Part shown: piece after piece, positions 23,261 to 34,790 of the stretch | Position numbering within the stretch: the stretch's first letter is position 1 | Layout: every line of letters begins with the position of its first letter | Translations under genes and position numbers: made by a program | The notes under the pieces: generated by a model | Database searches by the model: none | What the model saw: only the letters and a program-made list of their open reading frames with translations | What the model was told of the DNA's origin: nothing | Origin: Dactylis glomerata | Lineage: Eukaryota > Streptophyta > Magnoliopsida > Poales > Poaceae | Reading direction: 5' to 3' | DNA length: 64,000 bases | NCBI GenBank assembly: GCA_007115705.1 | Contig: QXEO01000240.1 | Span: 965,290 to 1,029,289 of the forward strand

Positions 23261-24927
23261 TGCTGGCGCGTGGGTGACGGCACCAGAAGATTCCTTGTGC
23301 GTGGTGAATGACCAGCCAGTTGGGAACCCCAAGAGGAAGGTATGATGAGTATAGCAGCTAGTTTTCCCTCAGTTAAGAAACCAAGGTTTATCGTTCTTGG
23401 AGAGGAGAGACAAACGACTGAAGGTGATGCTTGCTAGCTTGCGACAGCTTCGGACAATTTATATATGGCGCCTCATCCAAGCTTTGCTTGCTAGCTGCAA
23501 CGCGGAACCTGCACACAACACAACCAAGTACTTCGTTCCCAACTTGCGATGAGGTTGTCAATCTCACCGGTTTGCTTGAAACAAAGGTTATGAGCGTATC
23601 GAGTGGAAAACAATAGAGTATGCGAATAAAGTAAACAGTGCGAGTAAAGTAAACAGGTGATAGCAATATGATGGAAATAGGACCAGGATCCACAGTTCAC
23701 TAGTGGTGTCTCTCCATAAGATAAATAACACATGCTGGGTAAACAAATTACAGTTGGGCAATTGATAGAATAAAGATAAACGTGATATGTCAAGAAGATC
23801 ACTATGAGATTTACTCTGGGCATTACAACAAAATACATAGACCGCCATCCAACTGCATCTATGACTAATAATCCACTTGTGGTGAATCAATCCGAGAACT
23901 CCACAAGTATTAAGTTGCGAACAACAGATAATTGCATTAAGCAAAGTGTGTAATGTAAACAAAGCATATGCCCTTGAGCATATGAATGTTGTTTTCTCCC
24001 TAGTAGCAACAGCACATCTACAACCTTAGAGGTTTCTGTCACTCCCCCAGGTTAAATAGAGGCATGAACCCACTATCGAGCATAAATACCCCCTCTTGGA
24101 GTCACTAGCAACTACTCGGCCAAGATAGCTACTAACAACGGAGAGCATGCAAGATCATAAACAACATAGAGATAACAAAAGATAATATTCAGTACAACAA
24201 CTTAATCATAAACACCAATATTCATCGGATCCCAACAAACCAAACATGTAGAATTACATAACGGTGATCTCAATCATGTAGGGCAGCTCATGAGATCTAA
24301 ACATGAAGCACATGGTGGAGAAGACAACCATCTAGCTACTTCTATGGACCCATAGTCCAAGGTAGACTACTCACTCATCGCTCCGGAGGCAAGCATGGCG
24401 ATGAAGAAGACCTCCGGTGGCGATTCCTCTCTCCGGCAGGGTGCCGGGAAGAGCTTCTGGACCCTCCCGATCTTCGGGTCGACGGCGGCGGCGGATCGCG
24501 ATGTGTTCTGGAAAAGTGATCGGGTACTTAGGTTTTTCCGTCGGGGGGTCCTTATAGGCGAAGGGGCGATGTCAGAGGAGGGGCCAGGCCCCCTCACACC
24601 ATGGCGGTGCGGCCAGGCCCCTGGTCGCGTGAGCCTGGCGTGTGGGGCCCTGGTGGCCCCCCTCCTACTCTCCTTCGGATCTCTGGAAGCTTCCGGGTAA
24701 AATAAGACTTCAGGAACTTGTTTCGTCCAATTCCGAGAATATTTCCTGTGTATCACTTCTGAAACACAAAAACAGCAGAAAACAGGGAACTGGCACTGTG
24801 GCAACTCGTTAATAGGTTAGTTCCGGAAAATGCATAAAAGTGCCACGAAGTGTAACGAAACAATAGACAAATGGTGTAAAAACAAGCATGGAGCATCAAA
24901 AATTATAGATACGTTGGAGACGTATCA
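23261..24927 (-). repeat. 3' LTR of element B
   Basis: 1667 bp, same length as the partner LTR. The inner end is followed by AGCATCCCCAAGCTT (24928-24942), the complement of the polypurine tract. Confidence 0.95.
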
Positions 24928-27865
24928 AGCATCCCCAAGCTTAACTCCTGCTCGTCCTCGAGTAGGTATGTGATAACAAAAGAATAATTTTTGAGGTGAC
25001 ATGCACCTACACAATCTTGATCATGTATGTAAGCATTTGTGAGCTGGGATCATAAGAACTTAAAACATGGGCATGAAGATATAATCTTGACAATAAGAAC
25101 TTAGCAACCATGTTGTAAACATGCAAATGAACACAAACAAAAGATCATGAAAATGAAACAATGAAAGTCAAATGTATGTTCAAATCATAAGGAAAAACAT
25201 ACAAATGGTTTTCAGCTTGTCCTTCATGGAGAGCAAAACATAAATGCATAGGACACCTTCAAGTTTAAGAGGGCGACTAGATACATATAATTTGAGAACA
25301 AGTGAAACCAACAATATGAATCAATCAATGAACTTTGGGACAATGCATATTACACTAAGAATGATAACTATGCTCTCTTAATGGTGCATAAAGAAAGAAG
25401 GTGGTGACTCAACATAAAAGTAAAAGAAAGGCCCTTCGCAGAGGGAAGCAGTGATTGCAAGTTTTATAACCTTCAAAAATTATGGTACTTACCGGCTTTG
25501 AGCTCTCATTGCCCCCATCATAAGCATCTTGAATGGTTAAAGTTAATGCGAGAACAATTATGAAGCATATGCTTGACAAATCATAAGTTGAAAACCTCGT
25601 GCCCCGTGAATACGAGTACCCAAACCTCATGCTACTTTACTTAGAGTCCCAAGCAAGGCTCTTGTCATTGTAAGTATATGCATATCATTGAGAACCGCCA
25701 ATGGGGTACCTCCGTGCCCGATGACATGGAACAAGCCCACACCAAAATGACAGGACAAGCAGACAATGAACACCTCGACATCTCTTTTATTTGCCTTTTG
25801 TTTAGCTTTTTATTGTGAGATGCGTCGTCGAATGTTCACCATGGGTATGCTGCAAATTTCCACCATGAATTATGCATGGCTTAGATTAGCGGCCCGGCGT
25901 TTCCCTAACACATATACAAACTCCATGATCCCCACAAGATTCCCAATTCATTTCACACCGCGGGCATCCATAAACAAAAGATCACGATATCAACTCAAAT
26001 AAGAAGTGCAATGTTGAAAGCTTGCCCATGACTGCATGGCTGGGCTAGTCTCGAACTTACAACTTGCAAGCATAACAACTCAACATAAGAGACCACAATG
26101 TCGAATTTTTTAGAACAGGAAAAAGTAAAGTGTGCCTTCCGGTTTGTGAGAGCTTTACTGACCGAATTTTGCATAACACTGGTAAGATTTTAATTTGAAT
26201 AGAAAATAAAAGCAAGTCAAATTTACTTGGAATAGCAAATTGCTAGTAGGTATGTATGGTGGACACTTTGGAAAACTTTGGCTTTTAGGAGTTGGATGCA
26301 CGAGTAGAGCTCATACTCAGTACAAGGCGAGGGCTAGCAAAAGACTGGGAGCGACCAACTAAGAGAGCAATAATGGCCATAATCATGCAAAGCGACAAAG
26401 CAACATTAAAAGAAGCATAAGATGGCATCAAAAGTCAAAAACTAAATGATCATAGAGGCTATTGGCGACTTTGTAAGAGTCTAACATGTGTGAGCATGCG
26501 CCAAATCAACCCAAATAAAGCATCAAGGAGAAAACCAAAATAATGCTTCCATACAATAAAAACGACGCATGATTTTTTCAAAGGCTCATTAAGCAATCTC
26601 AGTTATTTGAGACAAGTCATGCTACAGCAAAACCACTAAGCATACTATCAAAAAGACATCAAGCATGACATGAAAAAGCCTAAGCCGCAGTCTACACAAG
26701 CTCCTTCTTGTACCACTATTTTGCATAAAGCTTTTTCTCTTTTTCAACACCATTTGAGGTTTTTATAAACACCTCTTTTGATGAAAACCAAGAAAGATCA
26801 GAGGCAAAAATACACCTTGATGAAAAGATATGACAAGGTCTGAACGCAAATCAAGGCAAAAATGAAAACCAAAAGCAGTAGCAGAAAAAGAAGAACACCC
26901 GGTGAAATTGTAAGAATGAAAAACGGAGTGTTCTTGGCAAATGAAAACAAGGCAACTTCTCCAAAGGAAATTTGTTGGGGTCCAACCATTTATTGCAGCA
27001 AACAAACAAACTAAACTAACTAAGAAAACTAAAACAACTGACGCTCCAAGAAAAACACATAGTGCATGAAGCAATAAAACTATAGTGTTTTGAAAGGTGA
27101 CCTGATTTTTGCCGATGAAGAAGGGGTGCCTCGGGGGCATCCCCAAGCTTTGACGCTTGTACTTCTTGGATATTTCTTGGGGTGATGCATGGGCATCCCC
27201 AAGCTTGAGCTTTTGTCCATTCTTCAACTCATCTCATCATTCTCCAATCCCTACACTTGAAAACTTCCTTCATACAAAACTAAACACAATTCTATTAGCA
27301 ACATTAGTGCAAGCATAACATATAATCAACCCTATTTTTGCTTCAGGTTTCAACTCAAAACCACCACATATATAGCACATACTACTGTAGCAACTTCTCT
27401 AAAAGTTCCGTGATCAAAATAACTCAAAAGAAAGCGATAAAGTGGCAAACACAAATATTGGCAGAAATCTGTCAAAACTGAACAGCTGACAAAGGTCGAA
27501 TTTTTGAGGGGTTTTCTGTTGCTCAAATCAAAAAGTGTTCATCTAACAAAAAGTTTGGATATAACCTGGGGCATATGCACAAGAAATCGCAGGTCCAAAA
27601 GATATACAGAGAATATATACGAATTTTTACGGTGCAGCACCGAAAACAGTTTCAGGACAGCAACATCCCCAAATCTTTACCTCACTCGAATTAGAGGCTT
27701 CTCTTGGTACAAAAACGAAATAAACAAGATAAGGAGCGGTCATTACAGTAGTAATGACTTCCAAGACTCAAAAAAAAAGAAAAAGTACTGAAAATAAAAA
27801 CATTGGGTTATCTCCCAAGAGTGCTTTTCTTTAACGCCTTTGAGCTAGGCGCAGAAAATTGCGAA
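24928..27865 (-). other. Non-coding 3' region of element B
   Basis: No gene seen. It is homologous to 13169-15772 (same orientation) and 7129-10055 (reverse). The shared block just after the ORF stop is at about 27828-27850. Confidence 0.75.
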
Positions 27866-28561
27866 TCAAGTAATATCAATAGGTGGAGTGCTAGTTACCT
27901 TAGTAGGCTCTTTGAAGGTTTCCGAAGATGATTCAACCTGCAAGTCACCCTTAGCGGAACTAAGAGTCTTACCAATTTTAAGAACATGTTGAGATTTAAG
28001 CGCAGAAACCTTGAGAACATACATAAATTTTTGCTCTTTTCCAACAAATACTTTCTCTTTCTTAAATTTAAGAGAAGAGAAGATTAAGCTAAGAGTTTCC
28101 ATAGACTCCTCTAGTTTACCAATCCTTAAATTTTGATTATCAAGAGTAGTGCTAGCCTCTAAAACGGTAATCCTCTTACCAATGTTTTCTACTAGTTCAC
28201 TAACTCGGCTAGCATTTTCTAGGATACTTGGCAAACTTTTCTCTAAAGAGCTGAGCTTTTCTACCACCTCCTCCAAGGTGGTCTTGGTTTTAGCAACATG
28301 AATAGGTGGTTTTCCCACTAAACTTTCAATTATAGTGCATGCTTCTCCAGCGGGAGTACCCAGAAAATTACCTCATGTAAGAGTATCGAGAACATACCTA
28401 TTCCAACTAGAAATACCAACATAAAAATTTCTAAGGAGGATCGTGGTAGAGTGCTTTTTGGTACACCTATGATGAGCATTGTTAATACGATACCAAGCAT
28501 CTTTTAATCTTTCTCCCCCTTGCTGCTTAAAACTACGAACTTCTACTTCAGGATTACTCAT
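27866..28561 (-). pseudogene. gag-like ORF of element B with one internal stop
   Basis: It starts at ATG 28561 (MSNPEVEVRSF), about 170 bp after the primer site. The N-terminal 60 residues match the Athila-type gag domain pattern (GERLKDAWYRINNAHHR, LLRNFYVGISSW). A TGA interrupts at 28373-28375, and the frame then runs in frame to 27866. The second part is a long predicted coiled coil (EEVVEKLSSLEKSLPSILEN and onwards) followed by a Lys/Ser-rich tail. Total length 232 codons. It is much shorter than an autonomous gag-pol and lacks zinc knuckles. Confidence 0.78.
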
Positions 28562-28729
28562 TTTAACAAAACTAAAAGCAAACAAATAAAACAGCTACCA
28601 AGGATTCTAATTTTTTTGGGTTTTTGATATAAAACGATGCAGGTAAAATAAATAAAGTAAAGCAAAACAATAAAACAAAGTAAAGGATGTGCGTGCGAAA
28701 ACTCCCCTCGCAGAAGTCTTCTACTTCCT

Positions 28730-28746
28730 CCCCGGCAACGGCGCCA
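28730..28746 (-). other. Primer binding site of element B (tRNA-Asp type)
   Basis: The minus strand reads TGGCGCCGTTGCCGGGG, ten bases inside the 5' LTR, identical to the site in element C. Confidence 0.88.
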
Positions 28747-28756
28747 GAAAATTAGC

Positions 28757-30423
28757 TGCTGGCGCGTGGGTGACGGCACCAGAAGATTCCTTGTGCGTGG
28801 TGAATGACCAGCCAGTTGGGAGCCCCAAGAGGAAGGTATGATGAGTATAGCAGCTAGTTTTCCCTCAGTTAAGAAACCAAGGTTTATCGTTCTTGGAGAG
28901 GAGAGACAAACGACTGAAGGTGATGCTTGCTAGCTTGCGACAGCTTCGGACAATTTATATATGGCGCCTCATCCAAGCTTTGCTTGCTAACTGCAACGCG
29001 GAACCTGCACACAACACAACCAAGTACTTCGTTCCCAACTTGCGATAAGGTTGTCAATCTCACCGGTTTGCTTGAAACAACGGTTATGAGCGTATCGAGT
29101 GGAAAACAGTAGAGTATGCGAATAAAGTAAACAATGCGAGTAAAGTAAACAGGTGATAGCAATATAATGGAAATAGGACCGGGATCCACAGTTCACTAGT
29201 GATGTCTCTCCATAAGATAAATAACACATGCTGGGTAAACAAATTACAGTTGGGCAATTGATAGAATAAAGATAAACGTGATATGTCAAGAAGATCACTA
29301 TGAGATTTACTCTGGGCATTACAACAAAATACATAGACCGCCATCCAACTGCATCTATGACTAATAATCCACTTGTGGTGAATCAATCCGAGAACTCCAC
29401 AAGTATTAAGTTGCGAACAACAGATAATTGCATTAAGCAAAGTGTGTAATATAAACAAAGCATATGCCCTTGAGCATATGAATGTTGTTTTCTCCCTAGT
29501 AGCAACAGCACATCTACAACCTTAGAGGTTTCTGTCACTCCCCCAGGTTAAATAGAGGCATGAACCCACTATCGAGCATAAATACCCCCTCTTGGAGTCA
29601 CTAGCAACTACTCGGCCAAGATAGCTACTAACAACGGAGAGCATGCAAGATCATAAACAACATAGAGATAACAAAAGATAATATTCAGTACAGCAACTTA
29701 ATCATAAACACCAATATTCATCGGATCCCAACAAACCAAACATGTAGAATTACATAACGGTGATCTCAATCATGTAGGGCAGCTCATGAGATCTAAACAT
29801 GAAGCACATGGTGGAGAAGACAACCATCTAGCTACTGCTATGGACCCATAGTCCAAGGTAGACTACTCACTCATCGCTCCGGAGGCAAGCATGGCGATGA
29901 AGAAGACCTCCGGTGGCGATTCCTCTCTCCGGCAGGGTGCCGGGAAGAGCTTCTGGACCCTCCCGATCTTTGGGTCGACGGCGGCGGCGGATCGCGATGT
30001 GTTCTGGAAAAGTGATCGGGTACTTAGGTTTTTTCCGTCGAGGGGTCTTTATAGGCGAAGGGCGATGTCAGAGGAGGGGCCAGGCCCCCTCACACCATGG
30101 CGGCGCGGCCAGGCCCCTGGTCGCGCGAGCCTGGCGTGTGGGGCCCTGGTGGCCCCCCTCCTACTCTCCTTCGGATCTCTGGAAGCTTCCTGGTAAAATA
30201 AGACTTCAGGAACTTGTTTCGTCCAATTCTGAGAATATTTCCTATGTATCACTTCTGAAACACAAAAATAGCAGAAAACAGGGAACTGGCACTGTGGCAA
30301 CTCGTTAATAGGTTAGTTCCGGAAAATGCATAAAAGTGCCACGAAGTGTAACGAAACAATAGACAAATGGTGTAAAAACAAGCATGGAGCATCAAAAATT
30401 ATTGATACGTTGGAGACGTATCA
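28757..30423 (-). repeat. 5' LTR of element B
   Basis: 1667 bp. The outer end ACGTATCA is followed by the CCAAT duplication. Many of its differences from the 3' LTR are C/T or G/A changes. Confidence 0.95.
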
Positions 30424-30428
30424 CCAAT

Positions 30429-30603
30429 AAAGATCTTAGAAGAGGACTGGAAGAGGCTTCGGAATCGTGCAATAAAGTTCTACAAAGTGCAATGGAAACA
30501 TCATTCTGAACGTGAAGCAACTTAGGAAAAAGAAGAGGATTTGAGACAAGCTTATCCAGAACTCTTCAGGTACACAAAGTTTAACTTCGGGACGAAGTTC
30601 TGA
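30429..30603 (+). pseudogene. Chromodomain-like C-terminal tail of chromovirus A pol
   Basis: It is in frame with 22353-23260 once element B and one CCAAT are ignored. It shows KILEEDWKRLRNRAIKFYKV and QWKHHSEREAT, the pattern of the short chromodomain-like end of Tekay/Del integrases, which guides insertion to chromatin. A third TAG of pol is at 30523-30525, where Trp is usual. The normal TGA is at 30601-30603, just before the polypurine tract. Confidence 0.85.
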
Positions 30604-30617
30604 TAAGGGGGGGAGAC

Positions 30618-31471
30618 TGTAATATCCTAGCATTTAGGATCAAACGAAGGGTAGAAATATGACTTTTGTGCATTCATGCATCTAAAAAACCTGAGTAAAT
30701 TTTTCACAAATTCAAAAACCTGAGAGAGCAAAGCTCCTATCTAATCACCTTTAGAGTTAGGGGTTATTAGAATGCTATGGGCTTTGTTATGATCTCTTGA
30801 TGTTGTTGTTTAAGTGATTTAGGAAGTTCATTTTGATTGTGAATAATCCCAAATTGGAATTAATAATCATTAATAAAGAAAAAATCCAATTACTATTTGA
30901 GTTGGATAATAGAATGCAAATAAGTAAATAAAGTAAGTTGGAATGTTACTTTATTAATATAAAACACTTTTACAATATTCTTTACAATATTGTAAACCAA
31001 AACTAAAAGAAGAATAAGGAATAAACTAAAATTACACTTTATTACTTAAGCACAACAACACAATGTCTTTACAGATATCGTGTAAGCAAATGAATTACAA
31101 AAAGGTAAAATAACAGAAAACTAATCCTAGACTAAGTCTTGAGAAACTTCAGCTTCTAAGTCTTCTTAATCTGCAACCTGCAAATCAAATCTATCTATTA
31201 AATATTAAAAGTAAATGACGGGCTCTCAGAATTAAGAGAAATAGTCTAAAAAATCCCACAATAATTAGAAAAATCTGACCATCAAATTGCCTAACAAGCT
31301 AATGATAGCCGATGGATCTTGGCGATAATATATCGATAGAAAAGTTCAATAAATTACCCACCACTGCCCTACATAATTATTTACATACCCCTTCGATAAT
31401 AATACATCTTCTAGCTAACAGCTAATACTAGGTCATAAGCGCTTTCATCAAAGAAAAATAGGCTAACCATG
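30618..31471 (+). repeat. Start of the 3' LTR of chromovirus A; its end was not determined
   Basis: It begins TGTAATATCCTAGC right after AAGGGGGGGAGAC. AT-rich sequence follows with no gene. I could not find the LTR end, because no second copy is in the window; somewhere in this stretch it passes into unassigned DNA. Confidence 0.55.
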
Positions 31472-31678
31472 TCAGGCACGCCACGCCGCCGCCGCGGCCG
31501 CCTCGGTGCTCTTGGCTCGCCAGCCCACTCCAGGTGCATGCAGACCAGCGCCTAGCGGTTTATGATCAATTTCTGTTGTATGCAGACCAGCGCCTAGCGG
31601 TTTGTGATTTAATTTCTGTTGTCTCATGATCGGCGTCCTGCAATTCAGCGCCAGTAAAACTTGGGCAGCCGATGCCAT
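31472..31678 (-). CDS. Small hypothetical ORF with an internal repeat (doubtful)
   Basis: 68 codons on the minus strand starting MASAAQVLLALNC. Two copies of a 14-residue block ending HKPLGAGLH come from the DNA repeat at 31538-31622. The tail is Ala-rich. It may be a gene fragment or chance; there is no supporting domain and no clear promoter. Confidence 0.25.
   Translation of the reverse strand: MASAAQVLLALNCRTPIMRQQKLNHKPLGAGLHTTEIDHKPLGAGLHAPGVGWRAKSTEAAAAAAWRA
31538..31622. repeat. Tandem duplication, about 42-43 bp, two copies
   Basis: Units at 31538-31579 and 31580-31622 begin ATGCAGACCAGCGCC and end TTTCTGTTGT, and differ at only a few positions. Confidence 0.85.
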
Positions 31679-34584
31679 GATTTTTCGATTGACTCAAGAA
31701 CTGACCCGATTATTTTAAGATTTACCGCTGGCATAATGCTCTCTGAACCGGCGTATAAAGAAATATGCAGGTACGCGTACTTCTCAAACCCTAAAGCAAA
31801 CTGGGAAACGGAAGGTAAGTTCTTCCAATCTAAGCTCTACCGCCGGTCGCTTTGTTGCCGTCTTCAACGCCGGATCATTCTTTTTCCCGCATGGCCGGTC
31901 GTTTGGTTGCCGCTCTTAATGCCAAATTATTTATTTAAGCTGGGACTGCATTAGTATGAACGATGGCTGGATGGCATGCTTGGCCTCTTTGGGATCGAAT
32001 TCGATTCTTTCCGGTTCTCTCTCCTTGCAGGTGGATGGGATCGGGATTGTGGATGGAAGAGGAGCTCAGGAGCTGTGTTTAATGGTCCAACACGTCCACG
32101 CCCTGTAACGGCCGTCCGACTAGGCGCAGGGTGAGCATTTGATTGAACGCTTCGATGCCTGCTGCGCTGCCCTGCTGCATACTATTTGAGTACTGTTTGG
32201 TAAGATCAGAAAAGAACATATAGGTAAAACATGCACACAATGGAATTGATCTGATTAATTTTCAGAATCATGATTAGTGGTTAGGGATGCTCTGCTGATG
32301 ATGCAAATTTGGTGCACACAGCTGGAACATAACATGCGGTCATGCATCCATGCAACATGCATGGATGTATTCATGGAATTAAAACTTGCTTCATGCGCAC
32401 TGACGAGAGACATCCCAAAGCGAGGTAGTTGCAGGTGAGATTTCCATTGAGTGCTACATCTATTTTCTCACAATACAGTACATAAGTCTTATATGCATAA
32501 TCGAAGGCTGTGGAGGAACAAAAGGCAAATTCACTGTTCCTTTTCTGAACTTTATAAATTCTGAAGCCCAGGCCCTTTCAGTTCCGATCATTTTAATCTA
32601 GCTACATGTGTTTCCCTAGATCTAGCGTTACGAATGGTTTTTATAATCAACTCTATAAATTCTATTAGTAACTAAATCAATAAATTGTTGCTACCATCTA
32701 CTTGGTACGCTGTGCTATTGCTAATTTGGTAGTCTGAAGTGGAGAAACTGGATGCAAGGTCAGATTCTTCTATATTTCTCTGTACATGTCGATCACTGTC
32801 CTCTTCTTTGGCATGGTTAAAAAAAAATCATTTCGTTCATCGCCTGGAGCTATTAGTTGGAAACGTTGTCAAAAAATTATTGCAACGTATTTTGTAAACA
32901 TCCTTTGTACTGCCAAAAGGGAAAAAATGCAGCGTGCGGAAATTGCTGGAGCACCATGCGGACGTGCATGCAGCCATGAAGATGCATGGATCGATCCATG
33001 TAATTAAAAACTTGCATCGTGCACACTGCGAGACAGCAGAAATCACTCAGGTAATATAGCAGGTTTCCTTTGAGCTCCATCTATTGCTTTAGAAAACAGT
33101 GTATATTTATAAATATGTAAGAAAAAGTATTACATAACAAATTGCTCTATTGCACACTTTCAAAGTTATAGCATATAAATGTGAATTGTGTTCATTTTTT
33201 TATTAAAAGAATGGTTTCAACCAATGTTCCCCAAATTTCCAACAGAAAGGTTGAAACGACTGGTACACTCAAAATTCGAAGGAATAAAGTAACTAACTAG
33301 AAATTCTTAATTACAGATGTTTGTGTACAAGATTAATTGCTAGATTTCTTTTCCAACAGCAGGTATGCCATTTCTAGCGATTAGAGGCCGACCCCTTGAA
33401 GCAGTGGTGCGGATCTTTGCTAATTGTTTCTATATATATTCAAATGTGCGCACCCTAATTAACACGTCTTCTCGATAAATTTTATTTTTATGATGTCATG
33501 AAACCAAATATCTCACATGATTGCGAAACATATAAAAATTATATAATCGGTTACTTTTTTACAACATGTTACTTTAATCACTAGCAATTTCGAGTTTTTT
33601 GTCTACTCTAGAATAATCGGTTAACCTATAGTTAGTTTATAAATGATTTTCTTTAGATTTCCAACTAGACTTGGTGTGAATCACATTTTAGCATAAAATG
33701 CCAACACATAATAGATGTATAAATCTACTGTATACTAAAATTAAATTGGGATACGTCTTCTCTTGTCTTATCTTTGATGGATACATCAATTGATGATCAC
33801 CTTAGTTCTTATGAGAAAATCACCCCTGTTACGGCAACAAAATTACTGTACAATGTGCTGCTAAAATTAGACTGAGGGGTGTACGGTGCATAAGTTCTAT
33901 TAAATCTTACACTCACCCATGGTTTTGGTACTTCACCATTGATGTTTACCACCTTTACCTTCTGTGTTTACATGCTTATCAGAATACATAAGCTGTCACC
34001 AAATTGTACATACATAAATTCGCATCCACTAAATGGTGTATGAACTTATTACTTTCTTCTCTCTCCCTTGCGTGTTGATTAAATAAGTCTTAACAAATAG
34101 GACAAGTTTTCCCTTATTTTTTCTATCCACTAATCTAGGATTGTTTATTTGCCCTCTATAACTTATCCAATAGTGCAACATCTACACATCATGTTCTTTC
34201 AGTTTTGTGAAGGTGATGATCCAATGTTTTCTGTTGTTTAGTTTTGTAGCCTATACAGTTGATTGCATCAATTTTCTTTTCATTTAACATTAATAATTAA
34301 GCCATTCGCCCATACACTTTGAAGAATTGAGTGGGCAAAATAATTGTTATGCTTAATATTTATAGCATTCATTTTTAGACAGATTTACATGATATCTCAA
34401 TGAAACACACACCTATACCATTTGGCATTGCCAATCCATATGAAAATGGCTAACTGGTACCATATACATTTTCTTTGTATGAAATCAAATGCATGTATTA
34501 TGTTCCAAAAGATAAAAAAGGCTAAAATGGAAATAATACACTTAATATTTTGTTTATGTCATTAAAGGCTATTTTATATAAGTA
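31679..34584. other. Unassigned low-copy-looking DNA
   Basis: No convincing gene on either strand. The base composition is mixed at 31700-32200 and AT-rich afterwards. The only structure seen is a diverged pair of segments at about 32355-32480 and 32980-33105. Confidence 0.4.
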
Positions 34585-34790
34585 CTCCATCCATTCGGGT
34601 TTATTAGTCTTACGTGTAGTTATAGATCTTCAATCTGATCAACTTAATATAAGTTTTATATTAAAAAGTATATATCATTGAAGATTTAAGATCTTATATT
34701 CTCTAATCGTATAGTTTGTGTGATATAATATGTATTATATAGGTTGAACTTACGAGAAGTATGCGTAAAACTAAACCCAAACAGAGGAAT
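34585..34790. mobile_element. Stowaway-like MITE (degenerate)
   Basis: About 206 bp between TA dinucleotides (34583-34584 and 34791-34792). The left end CTCCATCCATTCGGGTTTA and the right end (read in reverse) CCTCTGTTTGGGTTTAG are imperfect inverted repeats of the Tc1/mariner Stowaway type. The interior is AT-rich and non-coding. Confidence 0.65.

Larger units (their letters stand above)
23261..30423 (-). mobile_element. Complete non-autonomous Gypsy element B nested in chromovirus A
   Basis: 7163 bp with two LTRs of exactly 1667 bp, plus-strand ends TGCTGGCGCG...ACGTATCA, and the duplication CCAAT at 23256-23260 and 30424-30428. Minus-strand order: 5' LTR (30423-28757), primer site (28746-28730), gag-like ORF, non-coding region, polypurine tract, 3' LTR (24927-23261). 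By hand count the LTRs differ at roughly two dozen positions (about 1.4 percent), so the insertion is young. No pol is present, so it needed enzymes from another element. Confidence 0.95.
18062..30618 (+). mobile_element. Tekay/Del-type Gypsy chromovirus A, decayed, 5' end missing, with element B nested inside
   Basis: Order on the plus strand: leader ORF, gag, protease, RT, RNase H, integrase, chromodomain-like tail, polypurine tract (30607-30616) and the start of the 3' LTR at 30618. That order, plus the chromodomain-like end, marks a chromovirus. Element B interrupts it at 23261-30423. Four internal stop codons and one frameshift are visible, so it is dead. The 5' LTR is missing: the sequence starts abruptly at 18062, next to truncated element E. 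Confidence 0.9.
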
